DNA of 64,000 bases, taken from Pseudoramibacter sp. (GTDB lineage: Bacteria; Bacillota; Clostridia; Eubacteriales; Eubacteriaceae). The notes under the pieces were generated by a model. The model searched no databases. It worked only from the letters and a program-made list of their open reading frames with translations, and was not told the origin of the DNA. Made by a program: the position numbers and the translations under genes. Location: NCBI RefSeq assembly GCF_022484225.1, contig NZ_JAKVLT010000001.1:1240001-1304000 (forward strand). The letters are read 5' to 3'. Numbering within the stretch: the stretch's first letter is position 1; every line of letters begins with the position of its first letter. Positions 37,112 through 45,496 of this stretch are shown one piece after another.

Positions 37112-38173
37112 ATGGGTGAACATTACAAAGCGTCCCTTTCCACGCTGGTCTACATTGAAGATCCCGAAACCCACAAAATCCTGATGCTTCACCGCGTGAA
37201 AAAGCATCACGATGTGAATCACGGTAAATGGATCGGCATCGGCGGGCATTTTGAAAAAGACGAAAGCCCTGAAGACTGCCTGTTGCGGGAAGTGCGGGAG
37301 GAAACCGGACTGACTTTGACCAAGTGGCGCTTCCAAGGCATTGTTACTTTTATCTCCGGAGACGGGGTGACGGAGTATATGCATTTATACACCGCAGATG
37401 CTTTTACGGGAACCCTGCACGACTGTGATGAAGGGGAACTGAAATGGGTTGAAAAGCAGGACGTCTTAAAGCTCAATCTCTGGGAAGGCGACCGCATCTT
37501 TTTTCGTTTGATTTTAGAAGATCCCGATTTCTTTTCTTTGAAGCTGGTTTATGACGGCAGCGGCCGCCTCTGTTCTGCGGTTCAGGACGGCCGCGAGATG
37601 GAACTGTTCGATGTGCTCGATGAATCGGGACAGCCCACAGGAATTATCAGAGAGCGGAATGTCTGCCACCGCGACGGCAGTCTCCACGGCACGGTCCACA
37701 TTTGGTTTCTGCGGAAAAATCGGGGCAAGTGGCAGGTGCTGCTTCAGAAAAGATCGGCGTCCAAGGATTCCAATCCGGGGCGTTACGACATTTCATCGGC
37801 CGGCCATATTCCCTCCGGCGAGACGCCGATACGCGCCGCAATTCGGGAAGTGGGCGAAGAACTGGGCCTGATCGTTACAGCTTCGGATCTCATTAAAATC
37901 GGCACTCACCGCGCAGGATTTTCTGCCCATTTTCACGGCAAACCCTTTGTAGATCAGGAACTCAGTCATGTTTATCTGTGTTTCAAGCCCTTTGCATTAG
38001 AGGATTTGACGCTTCAAAAAAGCGAGGTGGAATCGGTGAAGTGGTTTGATCTCGAAGCCGCGCGCCGGGGCATTCGCGATCAAAGCATTCCGAACTGCAT
38101 CCACGCCGACGAATTTGACATGGTATTAGATGAAATATTACGGCGAAAGGAAAAGACTTTAGCAGAAGAATAA
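37112..38173 (+). CDS. fused double-Nudix hydrolase (MutT-like plus IPP-isomerase-like)
   Basis: The 353-residue protein contains two complete Nudix boxes. The first domain (residues 1-145) resembles 8-oxo-dGTP diphosphatase, with GHFEKDESPEDCLLREVREE and a TGL ending. The second (residues about 165-330) resembles the IPP-isomerase-type Nudix group with ELFDVLDESGQPTG, HGTVHIWFL and GHIPSGETPIRAAIREVGEE. Both keep the metal-binding REVxEExGL glutamates. Substrates are unknown; the first half is probably a nucleotide sanitiser. It begins nine bases after mnmA. Confidence 0.88.
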   Translation: MGEHYKASLSTLVYIEDPETHKILMLHRVKKHHDVNHGKWIGIGGHFEKDESPEDCLLREVREETGLTLTKWRFQGIVTFISGDGVTEYMHLYTADAFTGTLHDCDEGELKWVEKQDVLKLNLWEGDRIFFRLILEDPDFFSLKLVYDGSGRLCSAVQDGREMELFDVLDESGQPTGIIRERNVCHRDGSLHGTVHIWFLRKNRGKWQVLLQKRSASKDSNPGRYDISSAGHIPSGETPIRAAIREVGEELGLIVTASDLIKIGTHRAGFSAHFHGKPFVDQELSHVYLCFKPFALEDLTLQKSEVESVKWFDLEAARRGIRDQSIPNCIHADEFDMVLDEILRRKEKTLAEE

Positions 38174-38185
38174 GCCGGAATCCGA

Positions 38186-38191
38186 TATAAT
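38186..38191 (+). promoter_or_regulatory. -10 box ahead of the macro-domain gene
   Basis: TATAAT lies 31 bases before the start codon in the 49-base gap. The -35 would be inside the Nudix gene and is not distinct. Confidence 0.4.
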
Positions 38192-38222
38192 AATAGAAGA
38201 TAAAAAGAAAGGTGGCATATCT

Positions 38223-38750
38223 ATGAAAAACCCAATTGGCAGAATCGTCGTGCGCCGGGGAAGCGTGGCAGAATTGGCGGTCCCGTGCATTGTGGACCCC
38301 ACAGATCCGGACCTTTCCGGCCAGGGCCTGACGGATCAGGCGATCCGGAAAGCAGGCGGGAAGGATTTTGTCGAAGCGTGTCAGAAAATCGGTCACCTCG
38401 AAACAGGGGAAGCGGTGATGACAGATGGTTTTCACAGCGATGCCGATCACATTATTCTGACATGCGGGCCGAAATACACGGGAGAAACTCAGGATATGCG
38501 GGATCTGGCCGCATGTTACTTAAATATCCTTGAACTGGTCAAAGCGCATGACCTTCATCAGGGGGTCATTCCGGCGATCAGCTGCGGCGGCGGGGAATTT
38601 CCCATTGAAAAAGCCGCGCCTTTGGCCATTGAAACCATTCGAAGCTGGATCAACAGCCATCCGGATTATCCGATTATTGTTTTTGTCATCGGCATTATTC
38701 CGGTCGTGTACGAAGCGTACTGGCAGTATTTGATGGATCATCCGTATTAA
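38223..38750 (+). CDS. macro-domain protein
   Basis: The 175-residue product has the ADP-ribose binding pattern: IVDPTDPDLSGQGLTDQAIRKAGG near residues 24-46, GEAVMTDGF and ISCGGGEFPIEKAAPLAIETI. The usual VNAAN asparagine is replaced by the VDPTD variant, so ADP-ribosyl hydrolase activity is uncertain and binding is more likely. AAAGGTGGCATATCT precedes the ATG. SGNH-hydrolase gene 38767 follows 16 bases later. Confidence 0.85.
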   Translation: MKNPIGRIVVRRGSVAELAVPCIVDPTDPDLSGQGLTDQAIRKAGGKDFVEACQKIGHLETGEAVMTDGFHSDADHIILTCGPKYTGETQDMRDLAACYLNILELVKAHDLHQGVIPAISCGGGEFPIEKAAPLAIETIRSWINSHPDYPIIVFVIGIIPVVYEAYWQYLMDHPY

Positions 38751-38766
38751 GCGAAGAGGGGACAGC

Positions 38767-39435
38767 ATGAAGAAAATCATCTGCTATGGGGATTCCAACA
38801 CTTACGGCTACGATCCGAGGAATGGCGGCGGAGACCGCTACGACGAAGTGCACAGATGGCCTGAAGTGATGGAAGCGGCCTTAAACGAAAAAGGCGGCGG
38901 AGTTCAGGTGGTCAACAGCGGTTTTCCGGGCCGGACGTTGTCCACGGTGCTTTTCCCGGATTATTACGGCAACGGTGTGGATCTTTTTACCACTTCGATG
39001 CGGGGGCAGGCACCCTTTGACTGGCTCTTTGTGATGCTGGGCAGCAACGACTGTTTGCGCCCGGACAGCGTTGAACAGATCACAGCAAGAATGGCTGAGC
39101 TGATCCGCAAAGCCAAAAGCGCATCGTGGTGGCGTGCAAATCCTCAAATTCTCTTAATGGCGCCGCCGCAGATCGGAAAGATGACCGATCAGCGGTCGGA
39201 TGATTATTTAAGCGGCTACTGCGCAGCTTTAGGGGAGAACACGCTTGCAGGGTTTTTCAAAAAAAGCAAAGCGCTGCGGGCCGCCTACCGAAAACTGGCG
39301 GAAAAAGAGCGCATTCCTTTTTTCGACGCCGGAGAAATTGTTCAGGGGTGCTCAGTGGATTACATCCATCTGACCGAGGACAGCCAGCGCGTCCTGGGAC
39401 AGGCGATGGCCCGATATGCACAAACCGTTATTTGA
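38767..39435 (+). CDS. SGNH/GDSL hydrolase
   Basis: The 222-residue product shows all four SGNH blocks: CYGDSNTYGYDP with the nucleophile Ser, NSGFPGRTL with Gly, MLGSNDC with Asn and DYIHLTEDS with the catalytic Asp and His. No signal peptide is present, so it acts in the cytosol, probably on an acyl or acetyl ester. Its stop overlaps the convergent HAD gene by eight bases. Confidence 0.93.
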   Translation: MKKIICYGDSNTYGYDPRNGGGDRYDEVHRWPEVMEAALNEKGGGVQVVNSGFPGRTLSTVLFPDYYGNGVDLFTTSMRGQAPFDWLFVMLGSNDCLRPDSVEQITARMAELIRKAKSASWWRANPQILLMAPPQIGKMTDQRSDDYLSGYCAALGENTLAGFFKKSKALRAAYRKLAEKERIPFFDAGEIVQGCSVDYIHLTEDSQRVLGQAMARYAQTVI

Positions 39436-40117
39436 GTGTCAGGCAGATGTCAGGATCTTGAAAAGACAAGACCGCGGCATCTGCCTTTTTGCGAATCAGG
39501 GGCCAGTCTTTTTCGTTGGCAGGATCGTAGACTGCCAAGGTGATAAAGCCTGCAGATTTGGCCGTCGACACGGCGGTGAGATTGTCTTCGACGACTAGGG
39601 TTGACTCAGGCGGGGAGGCGATGGCGCGGGCAGCCGCCAGAAAAATTTCGGGCGCATCTTTTCCGGCATGAACTTCTGGATCTTGGGCCGTTACGATCGC
39701 TGAAAAGACATCGAGAATGTCCAGTCTTGAAAAAGCAGCGCGGATCAGCGCCTTGTCCCCGGTTGAGGCGACCACAAGGGGAATTTTTTCCCAGAGGAGA
39801 TGAAGCACGTGTCGGGCGCCAGGCTTAAGGGCCACCCGATTTCGGTAAAAATCGGCGATGTCGTCGAGGATGGCGCTTTGAATGTCAGAACAGGAAGATT
39901 TGAGCCCGTAATGTTTTTTTAAATACTGGCTGCTTTCTTCCAAATTCATATTGAATAATATATCCCCTAAATGGGGTTCAGGCGTTTTTTGCTGGGTGTG
40001 CAGATATCTGGCGCCGGCGTCTCGCCAGATTCCCATGGAATCCAGCAAGGTGCCGTCGACGTCGAAAACGGCGCCAGTGAGGCTGTTCATTGCGATTAAT
40101 TGATTTAAATTTTTCAT
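39428..40117 (-). CDS. HAD family hydrolase (beta-phosphoglucomutase/phosphatase type)
   Basis: The 229-residue product has HAD motif I VFDVDGTLLDS, motif II VASTGD, motif III Lys in GKDAPEIFL and motif IV VVEDNLTAVSTAKSAG. The cap between motif I and II is helical (C1 type), as in phosphatases and beta-phosphoglucomutase. The ATG at 40117 has only a weak AAAG upstream; a second ATG at 40090 gives a product closer to family N-termini. It runs against the SGNH gene. Confidence 0.9.
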   Translation of the reverse strand: MKNLNQLIAMNSLTGAVFDVDGTLLDSMGIWRDAGARYLHTQQKTPEPHLGDILFNMNLEESSQYLKKHYGLKSSCSDIQSAILDDIADFYRNRVALKPGARHVLHLLWEKIPLVVASTGDKALIRAAFSRLDILDVFSAIVTAQDPEVHAGKDAPEIFLAAARAIASPPESTLVVEDNLTAVSTAKSAGFITLAVYDPANEKDWPLIRKKADAAVLSFQDPDICLTLK

Positions 40118-40198
40118 TCTTTATTTTTTCCATTCTATTTTATGGTAAAGTAATATTAATATTTTATCAAAAAAATCAAGAAAAACAGGGATTGTATC

Positions 40199-40618
40199 AT
40201 GGAAAAGCAACAAGAAAATTTGAAAAAAATCTTGGCAATCCGGGAACGGGAAAATGTCTTTGCCAATGAAATGGGGATTCGGACAAAAAAAATCGAGGAC
40301 GGGTACGCCCAGACCGAACTGGCCGTCGAACCGCGGCATCTGAATTTAAACCATTCTGTTCATGGCGGTTGTCTGTACACGCTGGCCGACAATGCCGGCG
40401 GCGCCTGCGCGTCGTCATGCGGCTACCGCGTCTCGACTTTAAGCGGCGATCTGCAGTTTATGCGGCCGGCTATCAACTGCAAAAAGCTGACGGCGACGGC
40501 CAAAACCAGAAAGGCAGGCAAGCGCATCATCGTGGTAGGCATTTCGATTCGAGATGAAAATCAAAGGGAAATTGCCTGCGGTTTGTTTGATTACGCCAAA
40601 ATGAAAATCGCATATTGA
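40199..40618 (+). CDS. PaaI-type hotdog thioesterase
   Basis: The 139-residue product has the hotdog-fold signature LNHSVHGGCLYTLADNAGG, with HGG and the acidic residue of the catalytic pair, and a closing strand GDLQFMRPA. Likely a hydrolase of acyl- or aryl-CoA thioesters. The start at ATG 40199 lies in an AT-rich region without a good Shine-Dalgarno. The aldo/keto reductase gene follows 32 bases later. Confidence 0.9.
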   Translation: MEKQQENLKKILAIRERENVFANEMGIRTKKIEDGYAQTELAVEPRHLNLNHSVHGGCLYTLADNAGGACASSCGYRVSTLSGDLQFMRPAINCKKLTATAKTRKAGKRIIVVGISIRDENQREIACGLFDYAKMKIAY

Positions 40619-40650
40619 AAACAGATAAAAACTGAAAGAAGAGGAAAATC

Positions 40651-41802
40651 ATGTTGTATCAAAATTTTCAAAACATTTCGTTGTCGAGTTTGGGCTTTGG
40701 CGGCATGAGACTGCCTGTCGTGGACGGTGATGACGGCCAGATAGACGAAGAAAAAGCCAAAGCGCTGATCGATTCGGCCATTTATGAGGGCATCAATTAT
40801 TTCGATACGGCCTGGGGCTACCACAAGGGACAGTCTGAAATTTTTATGGGAAAGGCGTTGACGGCCTATCCCCGGGATTCTTATTTCCTGGCTTCCAAAT
40901 TTCCGGGATACGATACCGCCAACTTTCCGAAAGTGCAGGCGATTTTTGAAAAACAGCTGGAAAAATGTCAGACGCCGTATTTTGATTTCTATTTGTTTCA
41001 CAATGTGAACGAAAGCAATATTGATTTTTATTTGAACCCCAAATACGGCGTGAGAGACTACCTGGTGGAACAGCAGCGTCTGGGAAAAATTCATCATCTG
41101 GGTTTTTCAACTCACGCTGAGCTGCCGACGATCCGGCGGTTTCTGGAAGCCTACGGCGACGACATGGAATTCATGCAGATTCAGCTCAACTGGATCGACT
41201 GGACCTTTCAGCAAGCCAAGGAAAAAGTCGCGCTGGCGAAAGCATACGGCCTGCCGGTGTGGGTGATGGAACCGCTTCGCGGCGGTAAACTCGCGGATTT
41301 GTCGGACGACGCCATGGCACAGCTGGAGGCGCTGCGGCCGGGGGTTTCCGCAGCTGAATGGGGCTTCCGCTTTTTGCAGACCGTTCCCGGCGTTCAGATG
41401 ATTTTGTCCGGCATGAGCACCATCGGCCAGCTGGGAGAAAACTGCCACATTTTTGCAAAATCGGCACCGCTGAATCAGGAAGAATGGGATACCCTCCAGA
41501 AAATTGCAAAGGCGATGATCTCCAAAGAAGAGGTGCCCTGTACGGCCTGCCATTACTGCGTGGAACACTGCCCCCAGGGACTTGACATTCCCAAACTCAT
41601 CGCGCTGTACAACGAACAGCATTTCACAGGGGGCGGTTTTATCGTGCCGACCCGTCTGAAAACATTGGGTGCCGGTCATCTGCCCTGTGACTGCATCGGC
41701 TGCCGCAGCTGTGAAAAAGTGTGTCCGCAGAACATCAAAATTGCGGATGTCATGAAACAATTTAATGCAGAATTGCTTGCAAACGACAGAGCCAAAATTT
41801 GA
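40651..41802 (+). CDS. aldo/keto reductase with C-terminal ferredoxin domain
   Basis: The 383-residue product has a TIM-barrel reductase domain to about residue 285 (GFGGMRLPVV, INYFDTAWGYHKGQSE with the catalytic Asp and Tyr, YLLFHNV-type region) and a C-terminal 2[4Fe-4S] domain with CTACHYCVEHCPQG and CDCIGCRSCEKVCPQ. This architecture is common in anaerobes and suggests ferredoxin-coupled reduction. AGAAGAGG precedes the ATG. Confidence 0.94.
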   Translation: MLYQNFQNISLSSLGFGGMRLPVVDGDDGQIDEEKAKALIDSAIYEGINYFDTAWGYHKGQSEIFMGKALTAYPRDSYFLASKFPGYDTANFPKVQAIFEKQLEKCQTPYFDFYLFHNVNESNIDFYLNPKYGVRDYLVEQQRLGKIHHLGFSTHAELPTIRRFLEAYGDDMEFMQIQLNWIDWTFQQAKEKVALAKAYGLPVWVMEPLRGGKLADLSDDAMAQLEALRPGVSAAEWGFRFLQTVPGVQMILSGMSTIGQLGENCHIFAKSAPLNQEEWDTLQKIAKAMISKEEVPCTACHYCVEHCPQGLDIPKLIALYNEQHFTGGGFIVPTRLKTLGAGHLPCDCIGCRSCEKVCPQNIKIADVMKQFNAELLANDRAKI

Positions 41803-41826
41803 CAGAGACAGACTATTTTTCCCATG

Positions 41827-41896
41827 GTTTTAATATTGAAACATTGTAAAATAATATAAAAAAATAAATGTTTACATCATTTGTTTTAATATTGAA
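41827..41896 (+). repeat. pair of 14-base direct repeats upstream of the ClC gene
   Basis: GTTTTAATATTGAA occurs at 41827-41840 and again at 41883-41896, 56 bases apart, each followed by an A-rich block (TAAAATAAT and ATAAAATAAAT). This is the promoter region of the ClC and antiporter genes, so it may be a paired regulator site. Confidence 0.5.
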
Positions 41897-41936
41897 TATG
41901 ATAAAATAAATATATATTCAATGCAGGAGAAAAGGC

Positions 41937-43277
41937 ATGCCTTCAGGAAGAACCAAACCGAAACTGATCAAAAGAAAATACAAGCGGAAAACTGTCTTCA
42001 AGAGTACTGTGGGCGGCCTTCTCGTCGGTCTGGTCTCCGGAGGCGTTGCGATCGTTTACCGTTTTTCGAGCAATGAATTTCAGAAATTTCATCACTTTTT
42101 TCTGAGATACGCCACCAATGTGTGGATGATGCTTTTGTATTTTGGAATCTTTGTTTTAATGGCTTTGGCCGTGCGCAAGATCATCACCTGGGAGCCCTTT
42201 GTGGCAGGGTCCGGTATTTCTGAAGTGCGCGGAGAAGTGCAGGGCTACTTTAAAATGAACTGGGTCAAAGTGCTCATCGGCAAGTTTGCAGGCTGTCTTC
42301 TGGCCATGGCCGGCGGCCTGTCCCTCGGCCGGGAAGGGCCTTCGGTTCAGATGGGCGCCATGGCCGGCAAAGGTCTGGCTAAACTGTCCCACCGCGGCGA
42401 GAAGGCAGAACGCTATCTCATCACCTGCGGGGCCAGTGCGGGGCTTTCAGCCGCGTTCAACTGCCCACTCACCGGCGTGATGTTCGCCTTGGAGACATTT
42501 AGTACCACCTATTCCGTCAATTTGCTGTTTACGGCGATGGTTGCATCAGTGACTGCGGATTTTGTTTCGAAGATCTGCTTCGGCATGAGTCCGGTTTTCT
42601 CGGTGCCGCTGTTTAAATTCCTGCCGCTGACATCGGTGGGTTTTGTGATCTTGCTGGGAGTGTTCTGCGGCATTACAGGCAAATTTTTCAACTGGTCCAT
42701 GCAGATGACCCGGAAATTTTATCAAAAGCTGCCGCTGCCCAATAATATGGAACCATTGATTCCGTTTTTGACCGCCGGCATTTTGGGATTTGTCCTGCCG
42801 GATGTGCTGGGCGACGGCGATGTGATTCTTTCGCAGCTGGTAAAAGGCCAGTTTACGCTGACGATGATCGCTTTGCTTCTGGCCGTCAAGTTCGGCTTTT
42901 CGATGCTGTGCTTTACATCCAAAACGCCAGGGGGTTCCCTTGCCCCGATGATGGTCCTCGGCGCTTTTGTCGGCGGCCTGTACGGGCATCTGGCAGTTGG
43001 AGCATTGGGACTTCGCGCGACGTATTTAAATAATTTTATCATTCTCGCGATGGCGGGATATTTTGCGGCGATCGTCCGCACACCGCTTACCGCCGTTGCG
43101 CTGGCCTGTGAGCTCACCGGGAGCTTCAGCCACTTATTCTATTTTGGCATTGTGGTCACGGTGGCCGAACTGGTATCCACATTGATGAAGACAGAACCGA
43201 TGTATGAATCAGGATTAAACCAATTGATTCAGACTCGAAATATTACCCAATCAGAAATGACTTTAAAGGAGGCGTAA
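41937..43277 (+). CDS. ClC family chloride channel/transporter
   Basis: The 446-residue product has the ClC selectivity segments: GSGISEV (a variant of GSGIPE, Pro to Ser), GREGP at 131-135 with the gating Glu133, and GGSLAPM in place of GxFxP. About ten membrane helices are predicted. The retained gating glutamate suggests a Cl-/H+ exchanger rather than a pure channel. The N-terminus is rich in Lys and Arg. AGGAGAAAAGGC precedes the ATG. The CPA2 antiporter gene starts two bases after its stop. Confidence 0.92.
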   Translation: MPSGRTKPKLIKRKYKRKTVFKSTVGGLLVGLVSGGVAIVYRFSSNEFQKFHHFFLRYATNVWMMLLYFGIFVLMALAVRKIITWEPFVAGSGISEVRGEVQGYFKMNWVKVLIGKFAGCLLAMAGGLSLGREGPSVQMGAMAGKGLAKLSHRGEKAERYLITCGASAGLSAAFNCPLTGVMFALETFSTTYSVNLLFTAMVASVTADFVSKICFGMSPVFSVPLFKFLPLTSVGFVILLGVFCGITGKFFNWSMQMTRKFYQKLPLPNNMEPLIPFLTAGILGFVLPDVLGDGDVILSQLVKGQFTLTMIALLLAVKFGFSMLCFTSKTPGGSLAPMMVLGAFVGGLYGHLAVGALGLRATYLNNFIILAMAGYFAAIVRTPLTAVALACELTGSFSHLFYFGIVVTVAELVSTLMKTEPMYESGLNQLIQTRNITQSEMTLKEA

Positions 43278-43279
43278 CG

Positions 43280-44644
43280 ATGCAAGGGTATAAGTTTCTT
43301 TTGGATTTGGCATTGATTCTCCTGTCGACCAAATTATTAGGGCTTTTGACGAGACGGGTGCAGATGCCGCAGGTTGTGGGGGCTCTTCTCGCAGGGCTCA
43401 TTCTCGGACCGGCGATGCTGAATGTGATTTCAGACACGCAGTACATCAAGGATTCGGCAGAAATCGGCGTTGTCGTCCTGATGTTTACCGCAGGACTTGA
43501 AACCGACGTTCACGAACTCAAGCGGAGCGGCAAGGCGTCCTTCGTTATCGCGCTTATCGGCGTTATCGTTCCGCTCATCGGCGGGTATTTTGTCGCCCAG
43601 TATTTCAACCGGCCGGGACTGATCAATTCCAGTCTCTCGGCACCTCGGTATCTGCAGAATATCTTCATCGGGGTCATTCTGACGGCGACTTCTGTTTCAA
43701 TCACCGTTGAAACCCTGAAGGAAATCGGGAAACTGAACACCCGGTCCGGGAATGCCATCCTTGGCGCGGCCATCATCGACGATGTCCTCGGGATCATTGC
43801 TCTGACCATTGTCACGTCGATGGCTGACACCTCGGTGTCCCTCGTGACAGTGCTTTTGAAGATCGCGCTCTTCTTTGTCTTTGCTGCGGTCGCCGGCTAC
43901 GGCTTTTTGAAGTTTTACCGCTGGTGGACGGCAAAATCAGAAAAGGGCCTGCGGCGCCACACCATTGTCGCCTTTGTATTCTGCCTGCTGATCTCGTACT
44001 GCGCTGAAAAGTTCTTCGGCGTTGCCGATATCACCGGGGCCTACATCGCAGGGCTCGTGATCTCCATGACGCCGAAGCGGGAATATGTGGCCAATCGCTT
44101 CAGTACGCTGTCTTATCTCTATTTGTCGCCGATTTTCTTTGTCAGCATCGGGCTGGAAGTTAAACTGCCGGCGATGAATTCGACCATTGTGATGTTTTCA
44201 ATTATCCTGGTGCTCGTCGCCATTGTCACGAAGATCATCGGCTGTGGAGTCGGTGCCCTGGTCTGCCATTACAGAAAATATCAGAGCCTTCGTATCGGCG
44301 TCGGGATGATTTCCCGAGGCGAAGTGGCTTTGGTTGTGGCCAGCAAAGGCCAGGCCTTGGGACTGATTTCCAAGGAAATCATCGGGCCGGTGATACTGGT
44401 CGTCATCATCACGACGATCGTCACGCCGATCATGCTGAAGTCTGTTTTTGCCCGGACGATGAAATACACGCCCCAGGGGGTTGCGGCGTACAAGAGACGT
44501 CTGGCTGCCGCTCAGGGCGGCGCGCCTGTAGACGAAGACCAGACTTACGAAAAGAATGCCTTTGCGACGACTTATGAAAATGTCGACAGCATGCAGGACA
44601 GCGGCAACGGACCGAAAGAACCAAAAGACGGGAATCAAAAATAA
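43280..44644 (+). CDS. CPA2 family cation/proton antiporter (KefB-like)
   Basis: The 454-residue product has about twelve helices and the CPA2 features GALLAGLILGPAML, the acidic pair in IIDDVLGIIAL and the ion-site repeat in MISRGEVALVVASKGQ. There is no TrkA-N nucleotide domain; the tail ends in a charged linker. AAAGGAGG lies inside the ClC gene just before the start, so the two membrane proteins are made in fixed ratio and probably balance charge during ion exchange. Confidence 0.92.
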   Translation: MQGYKFLLDLALILLSTKLLGLLTRRVQMPQVVGALLAGLILGPAMLNVISDTQYIKDSAEIGVVVLMFTAGLETDVHELKRSGKASFVIALIGVIVPLIGGYFVAQYFNRPGLINSSLSAPRYLQNIFIGVILTATSVSITVETLKEIGKLNTRSGNAILGAAIIDDVLGIIALTIVTSMADTSVSLVTVLLKIALFFVFAAVAGYGFLKFYRWWTAKSEKGLRRHTIVAFVFCLLISYCAEKFFGVADITGAYIAGLVISMTPKREYVANRFSTLSYLYLSPIFFVSIGLEVKLPAMNSTIVMFSIILVLVAIVTKIIGCGVGALVCHYRKYQSLRIGVGMISRGEVALVVASKGQALGLISKEIIGPVILVVIITTIVTPIMLKSVFARTMKYTPQGVAAYKRRLAAAQGGAPVDEDQTYEKNAFATTYENVDSMQDSGNGPKEPKDGNQK

Positions 44645-44654
44645 TAAATCAAAA

Positions 44655-44690
44655 AATAAGCTCAGGGCCTTTGCTCTGGGCTTATTTTCT
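44655..44690 (+). terminator. terminator after the antiporter gene
   Basis: AATAAGCTCAGGGC and GCTCTGGGCTTATT form a 14-bp stem including G-U pairs, with a CTTT loop, followed by TTCT. The T tract is short, so efficiency is uncertain. Confidence 0.75.
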
Positions 44691-44715
44691 GCTGTAAAAT
44701 AAAAGTAAAAAAGAC

Positions 44716-44744
44716 TTGATTTGTTAAAGGATCTTTGATATTAT
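44716..44744 (+). promoter_or_regulatory. promoter of the tRNA-Leu gene
   Basis: TTGATT (44716-44721) and TATTAT (44739-44744) are 17 bases apart and end 15 bases before the tRNA. Confidence 0.6.
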
Positions 44745-44759
44745 AATTAGGTCAGCAAT

Positions 44760-44846
44760 GCCGAAGTGATGGAATTGGCAGACTTGACGGACTCAAAATC
44801 CGTTGGTAGCAATACCGTGTGGGTTCGAATCCCACCTTCGGCACCA
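44760..44846 (+). tRNA. tRNA-Leu, anticodon CAA
   Basis: The 87-base gene folds as a class II tRNA. Acceptor arms GCCGAAG and CTTCGGC pair exactly, the discriminator A and CCA are encoded, and the anticodon stem ACGGA/TCCGT encloses loop CTCAAAA with anticodon CAA, reading UUG. A long variable arm is present (about 44808-44822), as in leucine tRNAs, and the T arm is GTGGGTTCGAATCCCAC. Confidence 0.95.
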
Positions 44847-44855
44847 TGAAAAAAC

Positions 44856-44892
44856 AAAGTGCTTCTGAAAAATATTCAGAAGCACTTTTTTT
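44856..44892 (+). terminator. terminator after tRNA-Leu
   Basis: A perfect 14-bp stem (AAAGTGCTTCTGAA/TTCAGAAGCACTTT) with loop AAATA is followed by TTTT. Its A-rich left side also lets it end the minus-strand aroK gene. Confidence 0.92.
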
Positions 44893-44901
44893 GTGCTGAT
44901 T

Positions 44902-45465
44902 TCACATGCGGTCCCGGCGGTTCTGCCACATTTCGCCGAAGAGCATGATCGAATCGATGACGTCGTCCATGTCCAGAATATCTGTTTCAACTTTAATGTC
45001 GGCGGCTGATTCGTAATAGAAGCGGCGAGTCATTTTCATCTTCGAAATTTCCTTGAGCAGTTCTTCGTGGGAAGAGATTTTTTCCAAGAGCGGCCGCACC
45101 GTGTCATCGGCTTCGATGCGTTCCGCCAGAACTTCATCACTGCAGATCAATTCGACGGTAAAGCAGCTGTCTTTTAATAGTTTCTGGTTTTCCTTGGAAA
45201 GAGGGAGACCGCCGCCGCACGCGATGACGCGGCCGTTTTCAGCTGGTGCTTTTAGGATTTCTTTTAACACTTCTGTTTCTTTCTTTCGGAAATAAGCTTC
45301 GCCGTCTTTGTCGAAAATTTTTTCAATGGATTTTCCCGTTTCCTGAACAATGATGTCGTCAGTATCGAAAAAACCGCAGTGGAGTTTGTGGGATAAAGCC
45401 CGGCCAACTGTCGATTTCCCGACGCCCATATAACCGATTAATGCAATGTTTTGAGGTGTCGCCAT
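44902..45465 (-). CDS. aroK: shikimate kinase
   Basis: The 187-residue product phosphorylates shikimate. It has Walker A GYMGVGKST at 11-19, DTDD for shikimate binding, FRKKE and the CGGGLPL loop. The ATG at 45465 follows AGGAGACATACC; a longer frame to 45585 overlaps aroD. It lies 31 bases from aroD on the same strand, so two shikimate-pathway genes form one unit. Confidence 0.95.
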   Translation of the reverse strand: MATPQNIALIGYMGVGKSTVGRALSHKLHCGFFDTDDIIVQETGKSIEKIFDKDGEAYFRKKETEVLKEILKAPAENGRVIACGGGLPLSKENQKLLKDSCFTVELICSDEVLAERIEADDTVRPLLEKISSHEELLKEISKMKMTRRFYYESAADIKVETDILDMDDVIDSIMLFGEMWQNRRDRM

Positions 45466-45496
45466 GTGGTATGTCTCCTGTTCTTTTGTTTTGTTA

